A stretch of 64,000 nt of DNA from Saprospirales bacterium (GCA_016719895.1 JADJYG010000004.1:248001-312000), one strand, 5' to 3'. Shown: positions 51,640 through 60,964, counted from the stretch's first letter. The notes: a model not told the origin generated them from the letters alone. Translations and numbers: made by a program.

Positions 51640-52374
51640 ATGACAAAACAAACAGCGATAGTATCCGGCGCCGGAAAGGGAATCGGCAAAGCCATTGCGG
51701 AACGCTTAGCTGCCGACGGCTTTTTCGTGTATATAGTTGATCTGGATATCGAAGGAGAATTAGTCGCCGGGCAGCTCGGCAAAGACAATGCGACTTTTTA
51801 CCAGGCAGATATCAGCGACGAAAGCCAGGTCCTGGCGTTATTTCAGGCCGTACTCGCCCAACACCGGGCCCTGGACGTTTTGGTGAATAACGCGGGCATT
51901 ATACGCGATCATATGATCTGGAATATGACAACCGCCGATTTTGACGCCGTTATCCGGGTAAACCTGAAAGGCGCCTGGCTCATGTGCCGGGAGGCGGCAA
52001 AAATCATGAAAACCCAACAATCAGGACGCATCGTCAATATTGCGTCGCGCGCCTGGCTGGGCAACCGCGGTCAAACCAATTATTCTGCATCCAAAGCGGG
52101 CCTCATCGGCCTCACCCGGTCGCTGGCCCTGGAGTTGGGTAAGTACCATGTTTGCGTCAACGCCGTTGCGCCAGGGCTGATCGATACGCCGCTGACCCAA
52201 CGGTTAAAACCGGAAATCCTGGAACAATTGCTCCAGGCTCAACCGACAAAAACCATCGGCGCACCCGAAGACGTGGCGCACGCAGTAGCGTTTCTGGCCT
52301 CGGCTAAGACCAATTTCATAACCGGACAAACGATCTACGTCGACGGCGGAAAAAGTATAGGCGCCGGTATTTGA
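51640..52374 (+). CDS. Short-chain dehydrogenase/reductase (FabG-like)
   Basis: 244 residues. SGAGKGIGKAIAERL (cofactor loop), NNAGIIRDHMIWNM, INIAS-type strand with catalytic serine, YSASKAGLIGLTRSLALELG (catalytic Y and K), and VDGGKSIGAGI at the end. NAD(P)-dependent 3-oxoacyl or 3-hydroxyacyl-CoA oxidoreductase. Position between the beta-oxidation fusion and 4-hydroxybenzoyl-CoA reductase suggests a role in the pathway; the exact substrate is open. Confidence 0.85.
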   Translation: MTKQTAIVSGAGKGIGKAIAERLAADGFFVYIVDLDIEGELVAGQLGKDNATFYQADISDESQVLALFQAVLAQHRALDVLVNNAGIIRDHMIWNMTTADFDAVIRVNLKGAWLMCREAAKIMKTQQSGRIVNIASRAWLGNRGQTNYSASKAGLIGLTRSLALELGKYHVCVNAVAPGLIDTPLTQRLKPEILEQLLQAQPTKTIGAPEDVAHAVAFLASAKTNFITGQTIYVDGGKSIGAGI

Positions 52375-52398
52375 CCTGGCGCGTAACTGTTCTAGAAT

Positions 52399-55185
52399 AT
52401 GAAGGCAATCAAAATAACCGTCAACCGCAAACCAATCGAGTTGTTGATCGATCCGCACGAAACCCTTGCCAGGGTCTTGCGCGAACGGATTGGGCTGCCC
52501 GGAACAAAGATCGGATGTGAACAAGGCAGTTGCGGCGCCTGCACCGTGTTGCTCAACGACGAGCCGGTGCTGAGCTGCATCACGCCGGCCATGCGTTGCC
52601 ATGGCGCCGAAATTACTACCATCGAAGGCATCGCTCAAAACGGGGAACTGCACTTGCTGCAGCAAAAATTTGTAGAAAAAGGGGCCATCCAATGCGGATT
52701 TTGTACCCCGGGAATGGTCATCACGGCGTTGGATTTTACCTGCAAACATCCGGAGGCCACAGTGGATGAAATCAAAGAAGCTTTGTCCGGAAACTTGTGC
52801 CGTTGCACCGGATACAAAAAAATAATCGAAGCGGTAACAGCATATGCCGAACATACTCAACACCCGGATAAACAAGCCGTGCAACAGCCGGCAGGCAACG
52901 TGGGCGTGGGGCGTCCGTATATAGAAGCGGCAAAAAAAGTGCAGGGCGCCGCCGAGTATGCCGACGATGTGCACGTAAAAAATACGCTGCACTGCCGGTT
53001 TTTGCGCAGCAAATACCCGCACGCCAAAATCATTTGGATCGATACCAGCGCCGCCGGGCAATTGCCCGGCGTGCGGAAGATTATTACCGGCGACGATCTT
53101 CCTGTTAAGTTTGGCGTCTTGCCCATTTCACAGGATGAGACGGCGCTGGCACTTGAAAAAGTGCGCTATGTCGGCGAGATCGTGGCTGCCGTTGCAGCTG
53201 AAACGGAAGCGATCGCCGAAGAAGCCTGCCGGCTGATACAGGTGGAATATCAGGTTATCCGCCCGTTTCTGGAGATAGACGAATCCCTGAACGACGCCGG
53301 CGAATCCGAAAAAATTCACGCACATACCAAGTTCAATAACAACGTGCATAAAAAAGCCGAACTGCGTTTTGGAAACCAGCCGGAAGGGCTGCGCACGTCT
53401 GCCTTTCGCAGCAAAATGCAGTTTGAATACGACGGCGTTACCCACGCCTTCACCGAGCCGCACGCCGCTACTGCATACTGGGACGACAACGGCCTGACCA
53501 TAATTACGGCTACCCAGGTGCCGCACTACCTGCACCGGGCGCTGTCGAAAGTTCTGGAAATCCCGTTGAACAGGGTGCGCGTCATCAAACCCTATGTAGG
53601 CGGCGGGTTCGGCGGCAAGAGCGACCCGTTTCCACATGAGATCATCGTTTCCTATCTGTCGAAGTGCACCGGCCGGCCGGTAAAAGTCCGGTTGAATCGC
53701 GAAGAAGTCTTCCTGACCAACCACGGCCGGCACCCTTCGAGGATAAACATGGAAATCGGCGCCGACGCGGAGGGCAACCTGCAGGTGCTGGACACCGATA
53801 TTGTCATCGACGGCGGGGCATACGGAAGTTTCGGCGTAGTCACCTCGTATTACAACGGCGTGTTGCTGCAGGCGCCGTACAAGATTGAAAACTTTGGATT
53901 CCGCACCTTCCGGGTATATACCAACAAACCTCAAAGCGGCGCCATGCGCGGACACGGCGCGGTCAATTCGCGCTTTGCCATCGAATGCCTGATCGATGAC
54001 CTGGCACATCAACTGCACATGGACCCCTGCGCCTTGCGGTTAAAAAATTTCCTGCCGTCCAATACCCTCACCGTCGGGCAATACCGGATCACGTCCAACG
54101 GAAGCCGGGAGTCGCTGTTAAAAGTGATGGAGCAATCGCGATGGGACGCGCGGTATGGAAAATTGCCGCATGGCCACGGGCTTGGCGTGGGCTGCGGGTT
54201 TTTCATCAGCGGCAGCGCGCTGCCGATTATCCGGAATGAACTGCCGCAATCCGTGGTACACCTGAAGGTGGATTTTGACGGAAGAGTGCTGATCAGTTCC
54301 GGGGCGAGCGACATCGGGCAAGGCAGCGATACCATGCTGGCCATGATCGTCGCCGAAGTGCTGGGCCTTCCCCTGGATCATATTTTTGTACTGGCAGCCG
54401 ATACATTGCTGACCCCCGTCGACCTGGGGAGCTATTCCAGCCGGGTAACCTTCATGGCAGGCAATGCAGCAAAATCAGCTGCGGAAAGCCTGAAAAAAGA
54501 AATCGGAGGGGCTGTTGCCGGCAGGATGGAAGTTGCAGCGGCAGATCTGATTTTTGCCGATGGCATGGTCTTTACTCCCGACCGCAAGGTTGAACTGAGC
54601 TGGCAGGAGGCAGTAGCCCTTGCAACCGCTCATCGCGGCGCTCTTACCGTGAGCGGAAATTACATTTCGCCAACACTGGGCGGCGACTTCAAAGGAGCCG
54701 GAGCGGGTTTGAGCCCGTCGTACAGCTTCGGCGCCGTGGTGGCGGAAGTACGGGTCGATACGGAAACCGGAAGCGTCAAAATAGAAAACGTATGGGGCGC
54801 ACACGATTGTGGAAAAGCCATTAACCCGCTGGCTGTGGAAGGCCAGCTGGAAGGCTCCTGGCACATGGGCATCGGGCAGGCTATGAGCGAGCAAATGAAA
54901 TACTTTAACGGGCTGTTGCTGAACGGAAATTTCCTGGATTATAAAATTCCAACCGCGCTCGACACGCCCAATATACACACCAATATCATTGAAACCAACG
55001 ACCCGGAAGGCCCATTCGGTGCAAAAGAATGCGGCGAGGGCGCCCTGCATCCGGTCATCCCGGCTATCGCCAATGCGATTTACGATGCCGTTGGGGTGCG
55101 GGTCACGCGGTTGCCCGTCAACTCCGAGTATATTTTGCAGCAACTGAAAAGCGCCTCCAAACACCTGACGGAAGAACCCGGGTAG
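52399..55185 (+). CDS. 4-hydroxybenzoyl-CoA reductase, fused gamma-alpha subunits (HcrC-HcrA)
   Basis: 928 residues. Residues 1-155 are the xanthine-oxidase-family 2x[2Fe-2S] subunit: C40, C45, C48, C60 and C99, C102, C134, C136. From about 168 on is the molybdopterin-binding alpha subunit (RPYIEAAKKVQGAAEYADDV; VIKPYVGGGFGGKSD; RGHGAVNSRFAIECLIDDL; GASDIGQGSDTM; FGAKECGEGALHP). In Thauera these are separate proteins; here they are one chain. The neighbouring beta subunit has the extra Fe-S insert unique to 4-hydroxybenzoyl-CoA reductase, which decides between this enzyme and other xanthine dehydrogenase relatives. It would remove the phenolic hydroxyl to give benzoyl-CoA. Confidence 0.85.
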   Translation: MKAIKITVNRKPIELLIDPHETLARVLRERIGLPGTKIGCEQGSCGACTVLLNDEPVLSCITPAMRCHGAEITTIEGIAQNGELHLLQQKFVEKGAIQCGFCTPGMVITALDFTCKHPEATVDEIKEALSGNLCRCTGYKKIIEAVTAYAEHTQHPDKQAVQQPAGNVGVGRPYIEAAKKVQGAAEYADDVHVKNTLHCRFLRSKYPHAKIIWIDTSAAGQLPGVRKIITGDDLPVKFGVLPISQDETALALEKVRYVGEIVAAVAAETEAIAEEACRLIQVEYQVIRPFLEIDESLNDAGESEKIHAHTKFNNNVHKKAELRFGNQPEGLRTSAFRSKMQFEYDGVTHAFTEPHAATAYWDDNGLTIITATQVPHYLHRALSKVLEIPLNRVRVIKPYVGGGFGGKSDPFPHEIIVSYLSKCTGRPVKVRLNREEVFLTNHGRHPSRINMEIGADAEGNLQVLDTDIVIDGGAYGSFGVVTSYYNGVLLQAPYKIENFGFRTFRVYTNKPQSGAMRGHGAVNSRFAIECLIDDLAHQLHMDPCALRLKNFLPSNTLTVGQYRITSNGSRESLLKVMEQSRWDARYGKLPHGHGLGVGCGFFISGSALPIIRNELPQSVVHLKVDFDGRVLISSGASDIGQGSDTMLAMIVAEVLGLPLDHIFVLAADTLLTPVDLGSYSSRVTFMAGNAAKSAAESLKKEIGGAVAGRMEVAAADLIFADGMVFTPDRKVELSWQEAVALATAHRGALTVSGNYISPTLGGDFKGAGAGLSPSYSFGAVVAEVRVDTETGSVKIENVWGAHDCGKAINPLAVEGQLEGSWHMGIGQAMSEQMKYFNGLLLNGNFLDYKIPTALDTPNIHTNIIETNDPEGPFGAKECGEGALHPVIPAIANAIYDAVGVRVTRLPVNSEYILQQLKSASKHLTEEPG

Positions 55186-55208
55186 CACGGCCTTAAAATG
55201 GATATAAC

Positions 55209-56159
55209 ATGACGACGGAACATTTCTATTTACAACCGGCCACCCTGGACGAGGCCATGGAAATGGCGCAGGCGAACGAACATGACTTCCGCTTCCTGGC
55301 GGGCGGAACCGACGTATGGGCAAACCGTTTCCAGGGCAATGAAACCGCCTCCTGCCTGATCGATATAACCGGCGTCGGCGCGTTGAAAGACGTGAAGCGG
55401 ATTGGCAATTACTTATCGATCGGATCGCTGGTACGCTTGCACGAGATGAACACGCATGAGGCCGTCCGGGCGGAGTTCCCGGCGTTAATTACCGCCGCCA
55501 ATTCGGTCGGTTCGCCGTTGATTCGCAGGACGGCCACCCTGGGCGGAAATATCCTGTGCGAAAACCGCTGCATCTTTTACAACCAATCGGCGTGGTGGCG
55601 CGATGCGGTAGGGCTTTGTTTGAAATGCGAAGGAAATATTTGTATTGCGACAGGTAGTAAGAAATATTGCTTTTCTGAATTCGTATCCGATACGGCGCCC
55701 GCGCTTATCAGTATGGACGCGATGGTCGAAGTGGTTGACCGGGCAGGCGTCCGGCGTATCAAGCTGGAAGATATTTACACCGGCGACGGGCTTCGCCCCC
55801 GAAACCTGGACAAAACCGCGCTGGTCCTGGCTATCCTGCTCCCGCTGGAGCAGCAATTCCGCTCTGTGTTTAAAAAATTGCGGCAACGCGAAAGCCTGGA
55901 GTTTTCGTCACTGACCACTGCTGTTTCCGTTAACAGATATGGAAAAGTCAAAATGGCCTTGGGTGGCGTTGACCCGAAGCCTGTCGTGGTGGAAGGAACT
56001 TTGGAAAGCGACCGGGCAGAGTTGATCAAGCAGGCCTTGAAAAAAGCCCGTGCAGTAGACAATGACATGTACACTCGGAATTACCGGCGGGAGATGATTG
56101 CCGTTTTTCTGAACCGAAGTTTTGACGCGCTGCTGCCGGCCGGAGCGCCACCGGATTAA
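55209..56159 (+). CDS. hcrB: 4-hydroxybenzoyl-CoA reductase beta subunit
   Basis: 316 residues, FAD-binding CoxM/XdhB fold (FLAGGTDVWANRF; ITGVGALKDVKRIGNYLSIGSLV; RTATLGGNILCENRC). An insert between residues 117 and 154 has cysteines C117, C121, C137, C140, C145 and C154. C121, C137, C145 and C154 align with the four that ligate the additional [4Fe-4S] cluster in Thauera HcrB (122, 138, 146, 155 as I remember them). That insert is a hallmark of this enzyme. It follows the fused gamma-alpha gene by 23 bases and is the last gene of the operon. Confidence 0.9.
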   Translation: MTTEHFYLQPATLDEAMEMAQANEHDFRFLAGGTDVWANRFQGNETASCLIDITGVGALKDVKRIGNYLSIGSLVRLHEMNTHEAVRAEFPALITAANSVGSPLIRRTATLGGNILCENRCIFYNQSAWWRDAVGLCLKCEGNICIATGSKKYCFSEFVSDTAPALISMDAMVEVVDRAGVRRIKLEDIYTGDGLRPRNLDKTALVLAILLPLEQQFRSVFKKLRQRESLEFSSLTTAVSVNRYGKVKMALGGVDPKPVVVEGTLESDRAELIKQALKKARAVDNDMYTRNYRREMIAVFLNRSFDALLPAGAPPD

Positions 56160-56188
56160 AAACTGACGGTATTTTTTCGGCAATAGGA

Positions 56189-56217
56189 CAAGGCTATTTC
56201 CTCAAAAATGAGCCTTG
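56189..56217. terminator. Bidirectional terminator between convergent genes
   Basis: CAAGGCT at 56189-56195 pairs with AGCCTTG at 56211-56217, with a 15-base A/T-rich loop. It lies between the hcrB stop and the stop of the minus-strand acyltransferase gene, where a two-way terminator is expected. Confidence 0.65.
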
Positions 56218-57069
56218 CTAAGCGCCAAAATCTACGCCTTTCTCCGCTTCGCCAGGAGGGGGGCAGACGGTTTCCAATAGATCGGGGTTCCGGATCACCC
56301 GTTTCAGGTATTTGAACAATTGCCCCCCGTGGCCGGCATCCACCACGCGGTGGTCGAGCACAGCGCTGAGCGTCATAATCCGCCGGGGCACAATTTGTCC
56401 GTCCAGCACTACCGGTTTGGTATCCACACTGCCCATGGTGAGCACGATAGCCAGGTTGGCCGGAGGCATGAGCGCGGCGTAGCCGACGTCGAGACCGATG
56501 CTGCCGATATTGGAAAAGACGAAAGAACCGAAACTATCCTGGGTGAGCCCCAGGCCCGGCAGGGAAACGCCCAGGTCGATGGAAATCCATTTGAGAAGGC
56601 CGACCAGCCAGCCCCGGAACGGCCAGGGGACGGCAGCCAGCACCGATTTCAGGTTCATGGTTTTATTCTCATTTCCCTTGCGCGAACGCGACACCTCGCG
56701 CGCCAGAAATGCAGCCAGTTCGGCCAGCGTCAGCGTATCGGCCGCCGGTACCCGCACCGATCCCAGTTGGTCGCCGCCGCGAATGAGCACGCTTACCATG
56801 GCATCTACCCGTTCGCGCGGCAGGATATTGCCCCGACGCACGTAGCAGTTCAGCGCCGGCACTTCCGTTTTGAGTGCCCGGGCGACAAACAGGATCATCG
56901 GGTGCATGAGCGTGATGCGGAGGCCTTGCTGGCGTTTTTCCGCTACGAAGGCTTCCAGTTCAGTTACATCCAGTTCGACACTGCCGAATATTTTGGAATC
57001 GACAGGCTTGCGGTAGATGGCTGCCGCCACTTTGCGCCAGTCGTTGTTGAGTTGACGGTTATTTTCCAT
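56218..57069 (-). CDS. 2-oxoacid dehydrogenase E2-like acyltransferase domain protein
   Basis: 283 residues containing only the CAT-like catalytic domain. SVELDVTELEAFV near the start, VFSNIGSIGLDVGYAALMPPANLAIVLTMGSV, and LDHRVVDAGHGGQLFKYLKRVI (active HxxxDxG-like) are typical. The N-terminal lipoyl and E1/E3-binding domains of a normal E2 are absent. Such stand-alone proteins occur in several phyla with unknown roles. It is convergent with the aromatic operon; a link is unlikely but an acyl-transfer role on CoA thioesters cannot be excluded. Confidence 0.82.
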   Translation of the reverse strand: MENNRQLNNDWRKVAAAIYRKPVDSKIFGSVELDVTELEAFVAEKRQQGLRITLMHPMILFVARALKTEVPALNCYVRRGNILPRERVDAMVSVLIRGGDQLGSVRVPAADTLTLAELAAFLAREVSRSRKGNENKTMNLKSVLAAVPWPFRGWLVGLLKWISIDLGVSLPGLGLTQDSFGSFVFSNIGSIGLDVGYAALMPPANLAIVLTMGSVDTKPVVLDGQIVPRRIMTLSAVLDHRVVDAGHGGQLFKYLKRVIRNPDLLETVCPPPGEAEKGVDFGA

Positions 57070-57099
57070 GTTTTGAACCCGGCGAATATATTATGAATA

Positions 57100-57129
57100 T
57101 TGGTACAGCGGTAAAATTCAGTACTTTTA
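57100..57129 (+). promoter_or_regulatory. Bacteroidota-type promoter of the TonB receptor gene
   Basis: TTG at 57100-57102, a 19-base spacer, and TACTTTTA at 57122-57129 (one mismatch to TAnnTTTG). It is 74 bases upstream of the receptor start and diverges from the acyltransferase gene. Confidence 0.6.
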
Positions 57130-57202
57130 CGGCCGCTACTTTTTTTCTACTCCCTGCCCTGCCCGCTTTCGGCGTCTTGTTCACCAAAACATACCGAATC
57201 GT

Positions 57203-59518
57203 ATGCGCCTACACTTTACCCTGCTCCTGTCCCTTTTCTCCCTCTCGCTTTTTTCCCAAAATGCCACCCTGCAAGGCGTTGTTACGGATATCGCCACCGG
57301 TGAGGTCCTGGTGGGGGTGACCGTTCGCGCCGGCGGCGGCGGCATTGCCTCGGACGCCAACGGCCAGTACCGCCTGCAACTACCCGCAGGCAACTATGAA
57401 GTGGTGTTTGAATACACGGGGTACGAAGGCCGCACACAGGCCGTCAGGCTCGTTGCCGGTCAGACCACTACGATGAACGTGCAACTTGGCGATGCCAACA
57501 ACTTGTTGCAACAGGCTACCGTCACAGCCGGGAAATTTGAGAAACCCCTGGGCGAAGTGACCGTTTCGCTCGACGTGCTGAAGCCCCGGCTACTCGACAA
57601 CGTCAACTCCTCGCAAATCGACGAATCGCTGGTGAAAGTACCCGGCGTCAGTATTATCGATGGCCAGGCCAGCATTCGCGGCGGCGCCGGGTTCTCCTAC
57701 GGCGCCGGCACCCGGGTGCTGTTGCTGGTAGACGATATTCCCGCGCTGCAAGTAGACGCCGGCTTCCCCAACTGGGGCGATTATCCGGTGGAAAACATCA
57801 GCCAGATCGAAGTGCTCAAAGGCGCCGCCTCGGCGCTCTACGGCTCATCTGCCATGAACGGCATCATCAATATCCGCACCGGCTTTGCCAAAGACAAACC
57901 GGAAACCGCCGTGGCCCTGTTCAGCCAGGTTTGGGGAACGCCAAAAGACGAAAGTATGAAATGGTGGGGCAACCCCGATACGGGTGGTATCCGCCTGCCC
58001 ATCGAAACCGGCTTTAGCCTGGCCCATCGCCGAAAGGCCGGCAAATGGGACATCGTACTGGGCTCTTACGGGCTATACCGCGACAGTTACAACAAGCAAA
58101 CGTACAGCCGGTACATGCGTCTGACGCCCAACATTCGCTACCGCATGACCGACCGCCTGACCATCGGCCTGAACACCAACTTCAATTTCGGCCGCAGCGG
58201 TTCGTTTTTTATCTGGAACAACGACCTCGAAGGCGCCTACCGCCCCGGCCTCAACTCCGCCACCAAAACGAACGGCCGCCTGCGCTTTATGCTGGACCCC
58301 TCGCTCCAGTATTTCGACCGGGGGGGCAACCGCCATAAATTCCTCGGCCGGTATTTCTATGTGCACAACGATAATTCCAACAACCAAAGCAACGACAGCC
58401 GGATGCTCTACGGCGAATACCAGTACCAGCGCCCGATGGACCAAATAGGCCTCGTGGCTACTGCCGGGGTGGTCGCTACTTATACAACCGTCGAAGCCGA
58501 ACTCTACAACGGCGACTACAACACCCAGAACTACGCCGGTTATCTGCAACTGGACTACAAGGCGTTCAACAGCCTGAATTTGTCGGCCGGCGTCCGATAC
58601 GAACGAAATATCCTGCACAGCCCCGAACTGATCCCCCGCGGCGACGGCACCTTCGATACCATCCCCGGCGGTTTAGCCAAAGAAGGCAAACCCGTGTACC
58701 GTCTCGGCGCCAACTACCAGGCCGGCCGCGCCACTTATTTTCGCGCTTCCTGGGGGCAAGGATACCGCTACCCCACGATCGCGGAAAAGTTTATTACCAC
58801 CGATTTTAGTGTCGGCAATACCGTTCAACCCAACCCGCAGCTCGTGTCGGAATCCGGCTGGACGGCTGAAGTGGGACTCAAACAGGGCTTTGCCCTGGGC
58901 GGATGGCAAGGCTTTGCCGATGTCACCGGTTTCGTTTCGGAATACGAACGCATGATGGAATTTACACTCGACCGCATCACGCTCTTCCCTTCGCTGAGCG
59001 CCGTGTTCAAGTCGAAAAACGTGGGCGATACACGGGTGACCGGCTGGGAGGTGTCGGTGATGGGCCAGGGTAAATTAGGCCCTGGGATCCTGTTCCTGCT
59101 GACCGGTTTTACTTCGGTCGATCCAAAATACAAACTGAAAGACGGCGAAACGTTCGACCAGTCCAAATACGGCTCGTCCACCGATAAAAATATCCTGAAA
59201 TACCGCTACCGGAACACCTTCAAATTCGACAGCGAATACGGCGTAAAAGGCTTCAGCGTCGGCGCTTCCGTTCTGTACAACAGCCATATGGAAGCGGTGG
59301 ACCAGATTTTCGAACTCGGTATCCCGGGTGTTCAACGGTTCCGGCAGGCGCACAACGATGGCTTTACAGTGGTTGACCTGCGCGTATCGCAAAAACTGGG
59401 CAATTCCCTGAAAATCAGCGCCCTTTGCGGCAACCTGCTCAACGAGGTCTATTCTGTCCGCCCGGCGCTGCTGGAAGGCCCGCGCAGCTATACGCTGCGG
59501 CTGGACTGGCGGATTTGA
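57203..59518 (+). CDS. TonB-dependent outer-membrane receptor
   Basis: 771 residues. Signal peptide MRLHFTLLLSLFSLSLFSQ, a carboxypeptidase-regulatory-like domain (ATLQGVVTDIATGEVLVGVTVRAGG, residues about 20-100), a plug (VKVPGVSIIDGQASIRGGAGFSYGAGTRVLLLVDD), and a beta-barrel ending in RSYTLRLDWRI with an aromatic/hydrophobic end. It imports siderophores, vitamins or organic ligands across the outer membrane. No SusD partner follows, so a glycan role is less likely. Possible uptake of aromatic ligands for the neighbouring operon is speculative. Confidence 0.92.
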   Translation: MRLHFTLLLSLFSLSLFSQNATLQGVVTDIATGEVLVGVTVRAGGGGIASDANGQYRLQLPAGNYEVVFEYTGYEGRTQAVRLVAGQTTTMNVQLGDANNLLQQATVTAGKFEKPLGEVTVSLDVLKPRLLDNVNSSQIDESLVKVPGVSIIDGQASIRGGAGFSYGAGTRVLLLVDDIPALQVDAGFPNWGDYPVENISQIEVLKGAASALYGSSAMNGIINIRTGFAKDKPETAVALFSQVWGTPKDESMKWWGNPDTGGIRLPIETGFSLAHRRKAGKWDIVLGSYGLYRDSYNKQTYSRYMRLTPNIRYRMTDRLTIGLNTNFNFGRSGSFFIWNNDLEGAYRPGLNSATKTNGRLRFMLDPSLQYFDRGGNRHKFLGRYFYVHNDNSNNQSNDSRMLYGEYQYQRPMDQIGLVATAGVVATYTTVEAELYNGDYNTQNYAGYLQLDYKAFNSLNLSAGVRYERNILHSPELIPRGDGTFDTIPGGLAKEGKPVYRLGANYQAGRATYFRASWGQGYRYPTIAEKFITTDFSVGNTVQPNPQLVSESGWTAEVGLKQGFALGGWQGFADVTGFVSEYERMMEFTLDRITLFPSLSAVFKSKNVGDTRVTGWEVSVMGQGKLGPGILFLLTGFTSVDPKYKLKDGETFDQSKYGSSTDKNILKYRYRNTFKFDSEYGVKGFSVGASVLYNSHMEAVDQIFELGIPGVQRFRQAHNDGFTVVDLRVSQKLGNSLKISALCGNLLNEVYSVRPALLEGPRSYTLRLDWRI

Positions 59519-59596
59519 CAGGATAGACAGGATTAGAGGGACAGGACAGGATTGGAGGGACAGGATAAACAGGATTTCTCAGGATTTACAGGATGA
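59519..59596 (+). repeat. Imperfect direct repeat of ACAGGAT
   Basis: Eight or so imperfect copies of the word (A)CAGGAT spaced 9-16 bases apart follow the receptor stop, including two near-copies of GGACAGGA-x-TT-x-GAGGGACAGGA. Such short GACAGGATT arrays occur between genes in Bacteroidota genomes. No coding potential seen; they fill the first half of a 179-base gap. Confidence 0.65.
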
Positions 59597-59697
59597 AACA
59601 TCTTTGCAGAATAATAGGAAACTAACTCAAAAAAGGGATTTCAGCGTTACTTGCTGTCCCCCTTCTCCAAATATCCTGTTTGACACACTACGCGGCT

Positions 59698-60270
59698 ATG
59701 CATTTAAAAATTGTCCTTCCCCTGCGCATTTTAACCCTGTTGGCCCTATGCTGGCTTGTTGCATGTACTGAAGCGCCTAAAGCGCCGGCAGGCGAGGCTC
59801 CACCGGCGCCGGCGGGTACTCCAGCAGGACCAGCCTTTGTGTTCAGTAAAGCTACGCCACCGCTGGATAAAACCGAGCGGACAACCAATTGGTGCATTGC
59901 CCGTTTCGGCGACCCCCTGGTGATCAATGCCGAGCGCGTGAATACCAACCGGCGGTATTTCTACCCCGGCCCGGGCATACATAAACTAATGGTCGGCCCC
60001 AGCGGCGCTACGGCCATTTTGCTATTCCGGACCCAACCAGGCGGCAATGTATTGGTATTTACAAGCGATAACTTTCCGGAGTGCCTCTCCAACACGTTGA
60101 ATTACAGCCCGGCCGGCGGAACGGCATCGATACGCTACAACAACCGGCAAAACATTGACTTCCGGCTGGATATGGAAGTAGAAAATACCCGCACAAAAAT
60201 CACCGTGGAGTTACCCCCGGCTGGCGCCTACGGGATGAGCGTCAATCCGTGTTTGGAATGCAGGGAGTGA
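59698..60270 (+). CDS. Putative lipoprotein
   Basis: 190 residues. N-terminal signal LKIVLPLRILTLLALCWLVAC with a lipobox ending in cysteine at about 22. It is followed by an Ala/Pro-rich linker (EAPKAPAGEAPPAPAGTPAGP) and a small beta-rich domain with one late CLEC. Probably an outer-membrane or periplasmic lipoprotein of unknown function. The ATG at 59698 is chosen because it places the hydrophobic segment correctly. Confidence 0.72.
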   Translation: MHLKIVLPLRILTLLALCWLVACTEAPKAPAGEAPPAPAGTPAGPAFVFSKATPPLDKTERTTNWCIARFGDPLVINAERVNTNRRYFYPGPGIHKLMVGPSGATAILLFRTQPGGNVLVFTSDNFPECLSNTLNYSPAGGTASIRYNNRQNIDFRLDMEVENTRTKITVELPPAGAYGMSVNPCLECRE

Positions 60271-60291
60271 CAGAAAAAATATAACTTAATA

Positions 60292-60322
60292 TTGAGTGCG
60301 GAACGGGCTTTGAGTACTTTTG
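60292..60322 (+). promoter_or_regulatory. Bacteroidota-type promoter
   Basis: TTG at 60292-60294, a 20-base spacer, and TACTTTTG at 60315-60322, a full match to TAnnTTTG. It lies 27 bases upstream of the ATG of the small membrane protein. Confidence 0.7.
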
Positions 60323-60349
60323 CGCGCATTTATAAATTCGAAGGCTAAA

Positions 60350-60964
60350 ATGTTAACCATAAATATCTATTTACGCTTTGCACTCATTGCAGCTGGCCTC
60401 CTCGGCGGTATAGGCCTTTGGGTGGCATACGGATTCTGGCATGGCTTTCCGTTTCTACTGGTCGGTATATTTATGCTGATCGGCTACCTGATGTTGGGCA
60501 CCATTATGTCTACCAATATGTTGCTCAGCCAAACGCGGTTTCACGAAGCGGAACAGCGTCTGAAACTGACGTTTTTCCCGCGCATCCTGCTGGTTGGTTA
60601 TAAGGGCGTTTACTACATGACGCATGGCGCGCTGGCTATGCAAAAGAAAGATTTCGCCACAGGGGAGAAATGGCTGCGCAAGGCCCTCGATGCCGGACTG
60701 CCCTCCGACAATGAACGCGGCGCCGCCATGCTCCAGCTGGCTATGATCAGCGCGTCGAAAAACAACCGCCAGGCGGCACAAAACCAGTTGAACGAGATCA
60801 AAAAACTCAACATCACGGAAACGATGCTAAAAGAACAGATCCGCGAGTTGGAAAAACAAATGAAACAAATGGGCCAGGCGATGAATCCCAGTATGCTGGG
60901 TATGATGGGGCGCGGCGGCTTCCGCGGCGGCGGCGGTAAGCGCAAAATGCCTAAAATGAAGTGA
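60350..60964 (+). CDS. Membrane protein with TPR-like helices
   Basis: 204 residues. Two N-terminal hydrophobic segments (FALIAAGLLGGIGLWVAYGF; PFLLVGIFMLIGYLMLG) are followed by a helical repeat region (MTHGALAMQKKDFATGEKWLRKALDAGLPSDNERGAAMLQLAMI) resembling tetratricopeptide helices, a charged coiled segment, and a Gly/Met/Lys-rich tail. It probably sits in the inner membrane with the helices in the cytoplasm. Function unknown. A good promoter stands just upstream. Confidence 0.75.
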   Translation: MLTINIYLRFALIAAGLLGGIGLWVAYGFWHGFPFLLVGIFMLIGYLMLGTIMSTNMLLSQTRFHEAEQRLKLTFFPRILLVGYKGVYYMTHGALAMQKKDFATGEKWLRKALDAGLPSDNERGAAMLQLAMISASKNNRQAAQNQLNEIKKLNITETMLKEQIRELEKQMKQMGQAMNPSMLGMMGRGGFRGGGGKRKMPKMK

